From the NCBI GenBank assembly GCA_017408825.1, contig JAFQTX010000004.1, positions 1-36,613 on the forward strand: 36,613 nt of DNA. Reading direction: 5' to 3'. Both the position numbers and the translations under genes were made by a program. Each line of letters opens with the position of its first letter. The stretch's first letter is position 1. This document shows positions 1 to 8,380 of this stretch, piece by piece. The notes beneath the pieces were generated by a model. The model was not told the origin of the DNA. It saw only the letters and a program-made list of their open reading frames with translations, and made no database searches. Origin of the DNA: Alistipes sp. (GTDB taxonomy: Bacteria > Bacteroidota > Bacteroidia > Bacteroidales > Rikenellaceae).

Positions 1-226
1 ACAAGGCTACTTTGTCGTTATGCTCGTTTTCGAAATGCTCATTTACAATAAGTAAACTCCGCTTTCTCCAACTTCGCAAGCCTAAAATTAGCTCTTGTTA
101 TGCAATTTTATTCTTGCGGCAACAAGGCTACTTTGTCGTTATGCTCGTTTTCGAAATGCTCATTTACAATAAGTAAACTCCGCTTTCTCCAACTTCGCAA
201 GCCTAAAATTAGCTCTTGTTATTCAA
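1..226. repeat. 121-bp tandem direct repeat, two copies
   Basis: Positions 1-101 are repeated base for base at 122-222, a period of 121 bp; after that the copies diverge (about 102-121 against 223-240). The first copy may begin before the window. The unit contains no ORF I believe. Function unknown; it lies far upstream of the susC promoter and may be the edge of a larger repeat array. From 227 to 467 the sequence is very AT-rich and I see no gene in it. Confidence 0.9.
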
Positions 227-467
227 TTCTTTTTTGCAAATGAGAGAGCTACTCCAGTAAGAAATCTCCGTTTGCGGTTGCAAATATACAAAAAATATGT
301 ATAGTTGTATGCCTGTGGTGAAAAATTTTGTAATTGTGGCGAAAAATCGAGTAATCGGCATAATAAAAGATGATAAAATATCGCAAAATAACGATATAAT
401 ATATTTATAAACATATTCTTTAATACGATGAATATGGTCTAAAGATGCTCGGGTTTATCCAGTTTTT

Positions 468-504
468 AGGGGTGCAAAAACAGCTCTGTCAGCACCTCTT
501 TTTT
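468..504 (+). terminator. Rho-independent terminator upstream of susC operon
   Basis: An 8-bp stem (468-475 with 492-499, one G-U pair) closes a 16-nt loop and is followed by a T run (499-504). It lies upstream of the susC promoter, so it would end a transcript coming from the left (none visible as an ORF) or a short untranslated RNA. Confidence 0.6.
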
Positions 505-623
505 ATCATAAAAATGCCAGTTCACATATATATTTACGCCTGCGTGTAGTCCCTCTGAGCGCAACTTAATTTTTTTCAAAATATTTAATAATACAAATTG
601 TTGAAAAAAAAAGTTGTTGTTTT

Positions 624-654
624 TTTGCTAATCAAAATTATTGGTTTATCTTTG
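624..654 (+). promoter_or_regulatory. Bacteroidetes-type promoter for the susC operon
   Basis: A -33 box TTTG at 624-627 and a -7 box TATCTTTG at 647-654 are separated by 19 bp, matching the primary sigma factor (sigma-ABfr) consensus TTTG / 19-21 / TAnnTTTG. Transcription would begin near 658, giving an AT-rich leader of about 87 nt before the ATG at 745. Confidence 0.8.
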
Positions 655-744
655 TGCATTAACTCTGCGGAAAAACTACGCCTTTTTGTGTAGGGTGAAC
701 GAAAAACTTTATAACTTTATATAAACTTTATTTAATTAAAACTA

Positions 745-3700
745 ATGCTTATGGTTAGAAAAGTTGTACTATCAATGGTTGCAACTCTGCTCTTGGGCTG
801 CTTCGGCGTATATGCTCAAGGTCAGCGTGTTACCGGTACAGTGACCGATGAGACTGGTGCGCCAGTCATCGGAGCAGCGGTTGTTGTCGAGGGTACTACC
901 CGAGGCACATCAACTGACGTTGCCGGTTCTTATGAAATCGCAGCTCCTGCGAATGCTAACTTGGTATTTACTTACCTTGGTTACAAGTCGCAGACCGTAG
1001 CTGTTTCGGGTCGCTCGACTATCGACATCGTTCTCGTTGCCGATTCAGAGCAGATCGAGGAGGTCGTAGTACAGGCGTTCGGTGTTGCTAAGAAGGAGGC
1101 GTTCACCGGTTCGGCTGCTACTATCAAGTCGGATGACCTTGTGAAGACTCAGTCTTCTAACGTTGCTAATGCCCTTCAGGGTAAGGTAGCAGGTCTTCAG
1201 ACATCACAGGGTTCAGGTTCGCTTGGTTCAGAGCCAGTTATCCGTATCCGTGGTATCGGTTCTATCAACGCTGGTAACGATCCATTGTGGGTTGTTGATG
1301 GCGTGCCTTACGAGGGCGACAAGAACAACATCAACATGGCCGATATCGAGACTATGACAGTCTTGAAGGATGCTGCATCTAACGCACTTTATGGTGCTCG
1401 TGGTGCTAACGGTGTGATCATGATCACTACCAAGCGTGCTAAGGCTGGTGATGCTCGTGTAAACTTCGACGCTAAGTGGGGTGTTAATATGGCTGCTCGT
1501 CAGCTTTATGACTACACTCGCGATCCTGGTCAGTACTATGAGATGCACCACAAGTCGTTGAAGAACTACTTCATGTATGGTGAGGGCCAGGGCTACGATC
1601 CTACTACTGCTCACATGATGGCTAACGAAGCTCTTACTTCAAATGGTATCGGTGGTCTTGGTTATAATGTATTTACGCTTCCTGCTGGTCAGACTCTTAT
1701 CGGTAACGATGGTAAGTTGAATCCTAACGCTAAGCTCGGCCGTAAGTTTACTCACAATGGTCAGGAGTATACCGTTACACCAGACGATTGGTACGATGAG
1801 TTGTACGATCCTTCATTCCGTCAGGAGTACAATATCTCTATCGCAGCTGCTTCAGAGAAGTCTAACTTCTTCGCATCGTTCGGTTACTTGAACAACGTAG
1901 GTATCACCGATGGTTCTAACATGTACCGTTGGACTGCTCGTTTGCGTGCTGACTACCAGGCTAAGAAGTGGTTGAAGGTTGGTGGTAACTTCAGCTATAC
2001 TAACTTCAACTGGAATGGTGCATCTACATCTAACGAGGGTGATGGCTCTACTGGTGACGTATTTGCTGCTGTAGCAGATATGGCTCCTATCTATCCTGTA
2101 TATATCCGCGATGGCGAGGGTAATATCATGTACGAGGATAACAGAGCTGGTCACGATTACTTCGGTAAGAAGTATGACAAGAAGTGGCCTATCTACGACT
2201 CTGGTGATGGTTCTGTTTGGGGTATTTCACGTTTCTCTGGTACTCAGTCTAACCCATTGCAGAACATCTGGTTGGATGAGTCTAACTCAGAGGGTAACGC
2301 ATTCTCTGTTAGCGGTTTCGCTGATTTCACTATCATCCCTGGTTTGGTTCTCACATTGAACGGTTCGGTAACTATCGACGAGACTCGTTCTACTTCATTG
2401 CAGAACCCATACTACGGCCAGTTCGTAGCTAACAAGGGTATCCTCTCTAAGGGTCATGGTCGTTCATACCACCACAACTTGCAGCAGTTGTTGAACTACA
2501 ACAAGTCGTTCGGTGCAAACGACGAGCACAACCTTCAGGTATTGCTCGGTCACGAGACTTATAACCTCCGTTCTTACTCATTGAGCGCTTACAAGACCAA
2601 TATTTACTCAACAGACAACCTCGAGCTTAACGGTGCTATCGTTGATGGTAAGGGTTCTGGCTCATCATTTGGTGAGTATGTAAACGAGGGTTACTTCCTC
2701 CGTGCTATGTATGAGTACGATGGTCGTGTATTCGCATCTGCATCATATCGTCGTGATGCTTCATCTCGTTTCCACCCAGATCACCGTTGGGGTAACTTCT
2801 GGTCAGTAGGTGGTGCTTGGATCATCAACCGTGAGTCTTGGTTCAACGCTCCTGTATTCAATATGTTGAAGATCAAGGCATCTTACGGTTCACAGGGTAA
2901 CGATGCTATCGGTATGTACCGCTACACAGATATCTACGCTGTGACTAATGACGGTAACGATGGTATCTCTATCGTGTTCCAATCTAAGGGTAATCCTAAC
3001 ATCACTTGGGAGACTAACTCTAACTTGAACGTAGGTGCTGAGTTTGGTTTGTGGAACGACCGCTTGTCAGGTAGCTTGGACTTCTTCTATCGTAAGACCA
3101 CTGATATGTTGTTCTCAGTGCCAGTAGCTCCATCTATGGGTTACTCTTCATACTACGACAACATTGGTGATATGGCTAACACTGGTATCGAGCTTGTTTT
3201 GAACGGTGATATCATCCGCACTCAGAACGTTGTTTGGTCTATTGGTGCTAACCTTACTTGGGTTAAGAATAAGGTGTTGAGCTTGCCAGAGTCTCGTAAG
3301 GATCGTGTTGTTGATGGCCACGCTGGTTTCATCTCAGGTAGCACATTCCTTGCTGAGGGTCTTCCATTGAACACTCTTTACATCCACGAGTATGCAGGTG
3401 TTGATCCTGATACTGGTAAGTCAAGCTGGTATAAGAAGGATCCTGAGACTGGTGAGTGGGGCACAACTACCGACTACGGTAACCAGCTCGCTGCTGACCA
3501 CGACTCTAAGAAGCTCTTCGACTCTACAATGGCTGATGTATTTGGTGGTTTCAATACTACTTTGTATGCTTACGGTTTCGACCTCTCTATCGCATTTGAC
3601 TATCAGCTTGGTGGTACCACTATCGATGGTGCTTATGCAGGTTATATGAATAACTCTTCAGCATCTTCACTTGGTAAGAACTACCACCTCGACTTGCTCG

Positions 3701-4008
3701 ATGCTTGGGACAAGGAGAAGAATCCTAACTCAGACATTCCACGTTTCCAGTATGCTGATGAGTATGTAAGCGCTACATCAACTCGTTTCTTGACAAGCAC
3801 TAACTACTTGAATATCTCTAACATTAACCTTGGTTACTCATTCCCTGCTAAGTGGTGGAATGGTCATATCCAGAATTTGCGTGTATACATCGCTTGCGAC
3901 AATGTATGGTATTGGTCTGCACGTAAGGGCTTCGATCCACGTGGTACAGGTACTGGTCAGTACTCACCAATCCGTACTATCTCTGGTGGTGTAACCTTGA
4001 CATTCTAA
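745..4008 (+). CDS. SusC/RagA-type TonB-linked outer-membrane transporter
   Basis: This is a 1087-residue TonB-dependent outer-membrane transporter of the SusC/RagA family, which forms a gated pore with a SusD lid to import oligosaccharides or, in RagAB, peptides. Residues 1-25 are a signal peptide (cleavage near VYA-QG). Residues 27-100 form a carboxypeptidase-regulatory-like Ig domain. A TonB-box-like stretch (EEVVVQAFG, about 105-113) and a plug domain (about 115-230, with VIRIRGIGS, VDGVPY and GARGANGVIMITTK) follow. The rest is a 22-strand-type barrel ending in phenylalanine, the usual barrel signal. An ATG two codons later (751) is an alternative start. Codon use is narrow (GGT, GCT, TCT, AAC, AAG), as in highly expressed genes. 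It is followed after 9 bp by the susD-like gene. The substrate cannot be read from sequence; neighbouring proteases suggest peptides. Confidence 0.96.
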   Translation: MLMVRKVVLSMVATLLLGCFGVYAQGQRVTGTVTDETGAPVIGAAVVVEGTTRGTSTDVAGSYEIAAPANANLVFTYLGYKSQTVAVSGRSTIDIVLVADSEQIEEVVVQAFGVAKKEAFTGSAATIKSDDLVKTQSSNVANALQGKVAGLQTSQGSGSLGSEPVIRIRGIGSINAGNDPLWVVDGVPYEGDKNNINMADIETMTVLKDAASNALYGARGANGVIMITTKRAKAGDARVNFDAKWGVNMAARQLYDYTRDPGQYYEMHHKSLKNYFMYGEGQGYDPTTAHMMANEALTSNGIGGLGYNVFTLPAGQTLIGNDGKLNPNAKLGRKFTHNGQEYTVTPDDWYDELYDPSFRQEYNISIAAASEKSNFFASFGYLNNVGITDGSNMYRWTARLRADYQAKKWLKVGGNFSYTNFNWNGASTSNEGDGSTGDVFAAVADMAPIYPVYIRDGEGNIMYEDNRAGHDYFGKKYDKKWPIYDSGDGSVWGISRFSGTQSNPLQNIWLDESNSEGNAFSVSGFADFTIIPGLVLTLNGSVTIDETRSTSLQNPYYGQFVANKGILSKGHGRSYHHNLQQLLNYNKSFGANDEHNLQVLLGHETYNLRSYSLSAYKTNIYSTDNLELNGAIVDGKGSGSSFGEYVNEGYFLRAMYEYDGRVFASASYRRDASSRFHPDHRWGNFWSVGGAWIINRESWFNAPVFNMLKIKASYGSQGNDAIGMYRYTDIYAVTNDGNDGISIVFQSKGNPNITWETNSNLNVGAEFGLWNDRLSGSLDFFYRKTTDMLFSVPVAPSMGYSSYYDNIGDMANTGIELVLNGDIIRTQNVVWSIGANLTWVKNKVLSLPESRKDRVVDGHAGFISGSTFLAEGLPLNTLYIHEYAGVDPDTGKSSWYKKDPETGEWGTTTDYGNQLAADHDSKKLFDSTMADVFGGFNTTLYAYGFDLSIAFDYQLGGTTIDGAYAGYMNNSSASSLGKNYHLDLLDAWDKEKNPNSDIPRFQYADEYVSATSTRFLTSTNYLNISNINLGYSFPAKWWNGHIQNLRVYIACDNVWYWSARKGFDPRGTGTGQYSPIRTISGGVTLTF

Positions 4009-4017
4009 TAATAAATA

Positions 4018-5697
4018 ATGTATAAGATTATGAAAATTTCGAAGATATTGACAGTTGCGGTTGTTGCGCTTGGCGCAACAGTAGCACTCAGTGGATGTAT
4101 CCGCGAGACCTTCCCCAAGGAGGGTGCCATCACCAAGGATCAGCTTATGGGTGGTCAGATGGATATTGTTGCTGAGAACTTGCTTAAGGGTATCCCAAGT
4201 GGTATCCTCTCTCCAACCCCATACTTCTGGGAGCACACTGACTTCGGTTATCCATCAATCCCAGTATACACTGATCAGGCTGCAAAGCTCGTTGTAACCA
4301 GTGGCTGGATGCTGAATGGTAGCCCTGCATATAACCGTTTTATGCACGCTCCATGGGGCAAGGGTTACGGTTCAAATGGTTGGATGTCTACACACTTCTG
4401 GTATTCATACTATCCAAACATCAAGTCTTGTAACGACGTAATTGCTCTTACAGAGGGTAACGATAACTTGGCTTCATATTCGGCTATTGCTCGTGTTTAT
4501 CGTGCTAATATGTATCTCGACCTTGCTCGTTTGTTCGAGGCTATGCCAGTATATGCTGAGGATCTTGGCAACAGCAGCGCATACGACGATTTGTGTTTCA
4601 AGGTTCAGGGTCTTACTGTGCCTATCGTAAGCGAGAACACAGCTGAGGCAGATGCTAAGGCAAATCCACGTGTTTCACGCGAGGAGATGTTCACCTTCAT
4701 CTTTGATGACTTGAAGTTTGCTGAGGAGGCATTTGCAACTTATACTCCTGTAAATGCAACTGACCCATCATTGGCTGTTATTTATGGTCTTTACGCTCGT
4801 GCTTATATGTGGTTGGGCGGCTTTGAGGATGGTCTCAATGGTGAGCTTCCAGAGGGTGCTGCTGCATATGCTAAGGCTGCTGAGTACGCTCAGAAGGCTA
4901 TCGCTGCTCACAATGGCTCTATCACTACTGAGGCTGAGTGGTGTGACATTATCAACGGTTTCAACACTAAGGTTTCGTCTTGGATGTGGACTTTGTATCA
5001 GTCAACCGATACTATCGCATCTAACCTCCACCAGTTCCCAGCACATATGTGTCCTGAGGCTGACTATGGCTACTGCCAGTTCACAAGCCCTGGTATCAGC
5101 TCTGCTGCTTACGACCGTCTTAGCGACACTGACTTCCGTAAGAACCTTATCAAGGGCCCAGAGAAGGAGTATGCTGATTTCAAGCCATATACACAGCTTG
5201 ACGAGAAGACTTTTAATGGCTTTGCTCCATACACATTCTTCAAGTTCCGTCCTGGTCAGGGTAGCCGTACTGACTCGATGGTAGGTGGTTCTATTGCAAT
5301 TCCTATGATGCGTATTGAGGAGATGTATTTCATCGAGATGGAGGCTCTATTGCTCTCTGGCGATGTAGCTGGTGCTGATGCGAAGCTCTACGCATTCATG
5401 GCACATCGTGATAGCGCCTATAAGATGGAAACTAACAATCACCTTGACGAGATTCTCTTCCAGAAGGGTATTGAGTTCTGGGGCGAGGGTCTTATCATGT
5501 ACGATATGAAGCGTCTTAACATTGGCGTAGACTGCACCAAGAGTGTAAACTACGATCCACAGGCTCGTTTCAAGTCTACTGGTCGTCTTCCATGGTGGAC
5601 TGCATGTGTGCCACTCTCAGAGACTCAGGTAAATCTTGCTATCCCTGTTGAGAAGAACAATCCTGACCCTACTGATATCTATATCGCTATCCAGTAG
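4018..5697 (+). CDS. SusD/RagB-family substrate-binding lipoprotein
   Basis: This 559-residue protein is the SusD/RagB partner of the upstream SusC, a surface lipoprotein that acts as a lid over the transporter and captures substrate. It has a lipoprotein signal with lipobox LSGC (C27) and then an acidic/charged stretch. The body has SusD-type alpha-helical TPR-like segments (for example the Ala-rich helix around AAAYAKAAEYAQKA) and a C-terminal region with MRIEEMYFIEMEALL followed by FQKGIEFWGEGLIMYDMKRL, close to the RagB/SusD C-terminal pattern. An ATG at 4030 gives an equally good signal peptide; I keep 4018 because of the A/T-rich upstream region and its immediate position after the susC stop. 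Co-transcribed with susC. Confidence 0.94.
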   Translation: MYKIMKISKILTVAVVALGATVALSGCIRETFPKEGAITKDQLMGGQMDIVAENLLKGIPSGILSPTPYFWEHTDFGYPSIPVYTDQAAKLVVTSGWMLNGSPAYNRFMHAPWGKGYGSNGWMSTHFWYSYYPNIKSCNDVIALTEGNDNLASYSAIARVYRANMYLDLARLFEAMPVYAEDLGNSSAYDDLCFKVQGLTVPIVSENTAEADAKANPRVSREEMFTFIFDDLKFAEEAFATYTPVNATDPSLAVIYGLYARAYMWLGGFEDGLNGELPEGAAAYAKAAEYAQKAIAAHNGSITTEAEWCDIINGFNTKVSSWMWTLYQSTDTIASNLHQFPAHMCPEADYGYCQFTSPGISSAAYDRLSDTDFRKNLIKGPEKEYADFKPYTQLDEKTFNGFAPYTFFKFRPGQGSRTDSMVGGSIAIPMMRIEEMYFIEMEALLLSGDVAGADAKLYAFMAHRDSAYKMETNNHLDEILFQKGIEFWGEGLIMYDMKRLNIGVDCTKSVNYDPQARFKSTGRLPWWTACVPLSETQVNLAIPVEKNNPDPTDIYIAIQ

Positions 5698-5720
5698 TAG
5701 CGTTTAGTTGGTACTAATTA

Positions 5721-8036
5721 ATGATAAAAAAGAATTGTATGAAAAAGTTTAATTTTATATATCTTCTTCTTGCATTCGTGGGTGTCATGTCAATGACATC
5801 GTGCGAGCACAAGTATGAAGATTATGCACCCGGTAATCACGATGAGAATATGGGTGTATACTTGCCCAGCACAGCAGTCATTGAGGTAACAGCTGAGACC
5901 AAGTCAGTAGATATCGCTGTTGCTCGTTTCAATACTACTAATGCTGCTGAGGTAAGTGTTCGTGCAGAGTATGTTGCTGTTTCAGCTGATGATACTGCTG
6001 GAGAGTTGTTCACCATTCCTCAAAGCGTCTCATTCGCTGCTGGTAATGCTGAGACTAACTTCACTGTTACGTTTGATGGTAGCAAGCTTGAGGCTGGTAG
6101 AGAGTATGGCATTCGTGTTCAGCTCGACGCTGCTGAGGCTTCTAACTATGCCGTTTCGGAGCATGTTTTCACCATCATAATCCCTGAGCCATGGGAGACT
6201 ATGGGTACGGGTACTTACGTGGATGACTTCTTCCGTGTATTTATGGCTGCAATTGATGATAGCACTACCTATCCAGCTGGTATGACTGCTCCTATCGAGT
6301 TCCAGAAGCACGCTGTTGAGCAGAATCGTATTCGCGTGGTAAATCCTGCTGGTATGCCTGTATGGGGTAACTTGTTTACTGGTGTTCCAAGTTTCCTTGA
6401 TTTCGACGAGAATGATATCTACCTCGAGTTCGATATCACTGATCATAACAATGTTCTAATGGCTCAGAACCCATATCCACTTGGCTTTATCATCAATTTC
6501 TCTGATGCTTCTTGCCCTGCTTGTCTCTATGTTATTGACGACGAGAATGGTACATATGCAGCTCCTATCGTTTACCAGGATGGTGTAATCAAGTTCCCAA
6601 AGGGCAATGTTGTCTTTGGTTATGATTACGACGGTGAACTTTATGGCTGGTCTGCAAACGCTGAGGGTAAGATGATGTACTGCGAGCCAAATGTAACGCT
6701 TACAGACTACACTATCGCAGCTAACTATGCTGGTATGATCGTTTCTGCTGATAACAAGCAGAGCTCAGCTATCATCGAGTTTGCTCTTGGTGCTGATGTT
6801 GAGGCTTACAAGTTTGTCGTAGCTCCTGGTGCAATTGCTGATCTCGATGCTACTGTTGCTGCTATCAAGGATGGCTCTGCTGAGGGTATCGTTGAGGCTA
6901 CTGCTGAGCAGACTCAGTATATTGCTGAGCTTACTACTGGTACATATACCGTAGTTGCTGTTGCTTATGCTGGTGGCGAGAGCGTTGGCGTTCCTGCAAA
7001 ATCTGTCTTCTACTTCCCAGGTACAGGCGCTGGTGAGAAGCCAGAGGCTGAGGTTGAATTTGTGGTAAACTCAATGGCTAATATCTTTGCTGACAGGCCA
7101 GAGCTTGTAGCTCAGATGGAGGCTGATTACCCTGCTGAGTACTTCGTGGGTATCGCTCTTGGCATCAAGAACCCAGCTGAGATCACTGGTTTGAGATTCT
7201 ACAACAACGATACTGCTGCTGTACACAAAGCTATCGAGGAGGGTAAGTTCCAGGATTATGCTGAGTTAGTAGAAGAGTACGGATCTAATGTTTATAACTG
7301 GGTTGAGAAGATCGCTGAGGGTAACGTCCGTATCTTGAACCTCCCAGCAAACTCTGATTGCTGCTATATCTTCGCTGTAGATACTATTTATGGTACTACT
7401 CAGTACTACCACTACGACTACGATATGCCTGATTATTCAGGTAACTTCGCAGTTAGCCAGTATGTATTGAGCGAGGGTGAGACTACTTCAAACGTAAACT
7501 TCACTCCTGGTACTAACGCTACAACACTCTTCGTGGAGTTTGATATTATGCCTGGTTTCCAGTTCTATGCAGGTTATGATGAGGAGGCTCAGACTCTAAC
7601 GCTTACTGGTATGGCATATGGCTACGAGCAGTATGAGACACTCTTCGGCATGGGTCTTCCACTTGGTCCAGATGAGGCTAACCCATACTTGGTTCTTATG
7701 CCTTTCTCTGATGCGGAAATGAAGACTCGTGCTCAGGCAATCGAGATTAAGCTCACGGAGAATGTTCCTGCACAGTTGAACACATATCTTGGTGTATACA
7801 CAGCAAATGCCGATGTAGAGATCTCAGGTATGGTTTGCAAGTTCACTCCTGCTGCGAAGTTCGCTCCAGCGGCTGCTGCATTGTCACTCTCTAACTCAGC
7901 AGAGTTCAAGAGCGTTGTGATCAATACTACAACTGAGATGATCGAGCTTCCTGCACAGCAGATTGTTATCAAGCCATACTACGGCAACTATGTTCGTGAG
8001 TATAGGGTTAGCAAGAATAGTGCAAAGCAGTTCTAA
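5721..8036 (+). CDS. Surface lipoprotein, third gene of the susCD operon
   Basis: This is a 771-residue predicted lipoprotein with lipobox MTSC (C28, or C22 if translation begins at the ATG at 5739). Residues about 45-155 resemble a Calx-beta or DUF4843-like beta-sandwich, with the pattern of alternating strands and the segment VSFAAGNAETNFTVTFDG. The middle and C-terminal parts are further beta-rich, with no catalytic motif that I recognise. Position 23 bp after susD and before a strong terminator places it where SusE/SusF-like or other surface binding proteins sit, so a substrate-binding role is inferred. A secreted enzyme of unknown type is not excluded. Confidence 0.85.
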   Translation: MIKKNCMKKFNFIYLLLAFVGVMSMTSCEHKYEDYAPGNHDENMGVYLPSTAVIEVTAETKSVDIAVARFNTTNAAEVSVRAEYVAVSADDTAGELFTIPQSVSFAAGNAETNFTVTFDGSKLEAGREYGIRVQLDAAEASNYAVSEHVFTIIIPEPWETMGTGTYVDDFFRVFMAAIDDSTTYPAGMTAPIEFQKHAVEQNRIRVVNPAGMPVWGNLFTGVPSFLDFDENDIYLEFDITDHNNVLMAQNPYPLGFIINFSDASCPACLYVIDDENGTYAAPIVYQDGVIKFPKGNVVFGYDYDGELYGWSANAEGKMMYCEPNVTLTDYTIAANYAGMIVSADNKQSSAIIEFALGADVEAYKFVVAPGAIADLDATVAAIKDGSAEGIVEATAEQTQYIAELTTGTYTVVAVAYAGGESVGVPAKSVFYFPGTGAGEKPEAEVEFVVNSMANIFADRPELVAQMEADYPAEYFVGIALGIKNPAEITGLRFYNNDTAAVHKAIEEGKFQDYAELVEEYGSNVYNWVEKIAEGNVRILNLPANSDCCYIFAVDTIYGTTQYYHYDYDMPDYSGNFAVSQYVLSEGETTSNVNFTPGTNATTLFVEFDIMPGFQFYAGYDEEAQTLTLTGMAYGYEQYETLFGMGLPLGPDEANPYLVLMPFSDAEMKTRAQAIEIKLTENVPAQLNTYLGVYTANADVEISGMVCKFTPAAKFAPAAAALSLSNSAEFKSVVINTTTEMIELPAQQIVIKPYYGNYVREYRVSKNSAKQF

Positions 8037-8057
8037 TCTTAGACACTCCTATTGCTT

Positions 8058-8090
8058 GCGGCCTGCCCTTCGGGGCGGGCCGCTTTGCTT
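8058..8090 (+). terminator. Strong terminator of the susCD operon
   Basis: An 11-bp GC-rich stem (8058-8068 with 8073-8083, one T-G pair) is capped by a UUCG tetraloop. It starts 22 bp after the lipoprotein stop codon. The following T stretch is short and interrupted (TTTGCTT). Confidence 0.85.
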
Positions 8091-8130
8091 GTGATATAGG
8101 ACTATCCTCGGCGGACGTTAAGAGAATAGG

Positions 8131-8226
8131 GCAATTAAGAGAACAGAACCAAAAGGACCATTAAGACATTAAGACATTAAGACCATTAAGACAATTAGGA
8201 CCAATAGGACCATTAAGACAATAGGG
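8131..8226. repeat. GACCATTA short repeat tract
   Basis: About ten imperfect copies of an 8-9 bp unit (variants of AGGACCATT, AAGACATT and AAGACCATT) lie in a 340-bp gap between the susCD terminator and the first subtilase promoter. The same unit recurs at 26461-26492 and 36285-36320. No ORF crosses it convincingly. Confidence 0.85.
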
Positions 8227-8308
8227 ATAATGAATGTTTCCTGCGGACACTTGTATGCTCGTATATAACTCTGCATATGCAACTTTTTGCAGAGAAATAA
8301 CCAAAATG

Positions 8309-8339
8309 TTTCAACATCCGAAAATTTTATCTATATTTG
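8309..8339 (+). promoter_or_regulatory. Promoter of subtilase cassette 1
   Basis: The -7 box TATATTTG lies at 8332-8339, with a weak -33-like TTTC 19 bp upstream (8309-8312). The stretch TATATTTGCATCTTGAGA (8332-8349) is identical to 11130-11147 before the second subtilase, and TTTCAA occurs upstream in both. This suggests shared control of the two cassettes. Confidence 0.65.
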
Positions 8340-8380
8340 CATCTTGAGAAACTGCGAATATTTTTAATTTTTTAATAACT

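Noticed and set aside
223-414. 63-codon minus-strand ORF upstream of susC
   Set aside because: Very AT-rich, no domain or signal pattern, overlaps the tandem repeat edge; chance ORF more likely.
1228-2154. Long minus-strand ORFs inside susC
   Set aside because: Shadows of the narrow codon use of susC; no homology, signal or promoter.
745-8036. Classical polysaccharide utilisation locus
   Set aside because: No glycoside hydrolase, lyase, sulfatase, hybrid two-component or SusR-type regulator is present.
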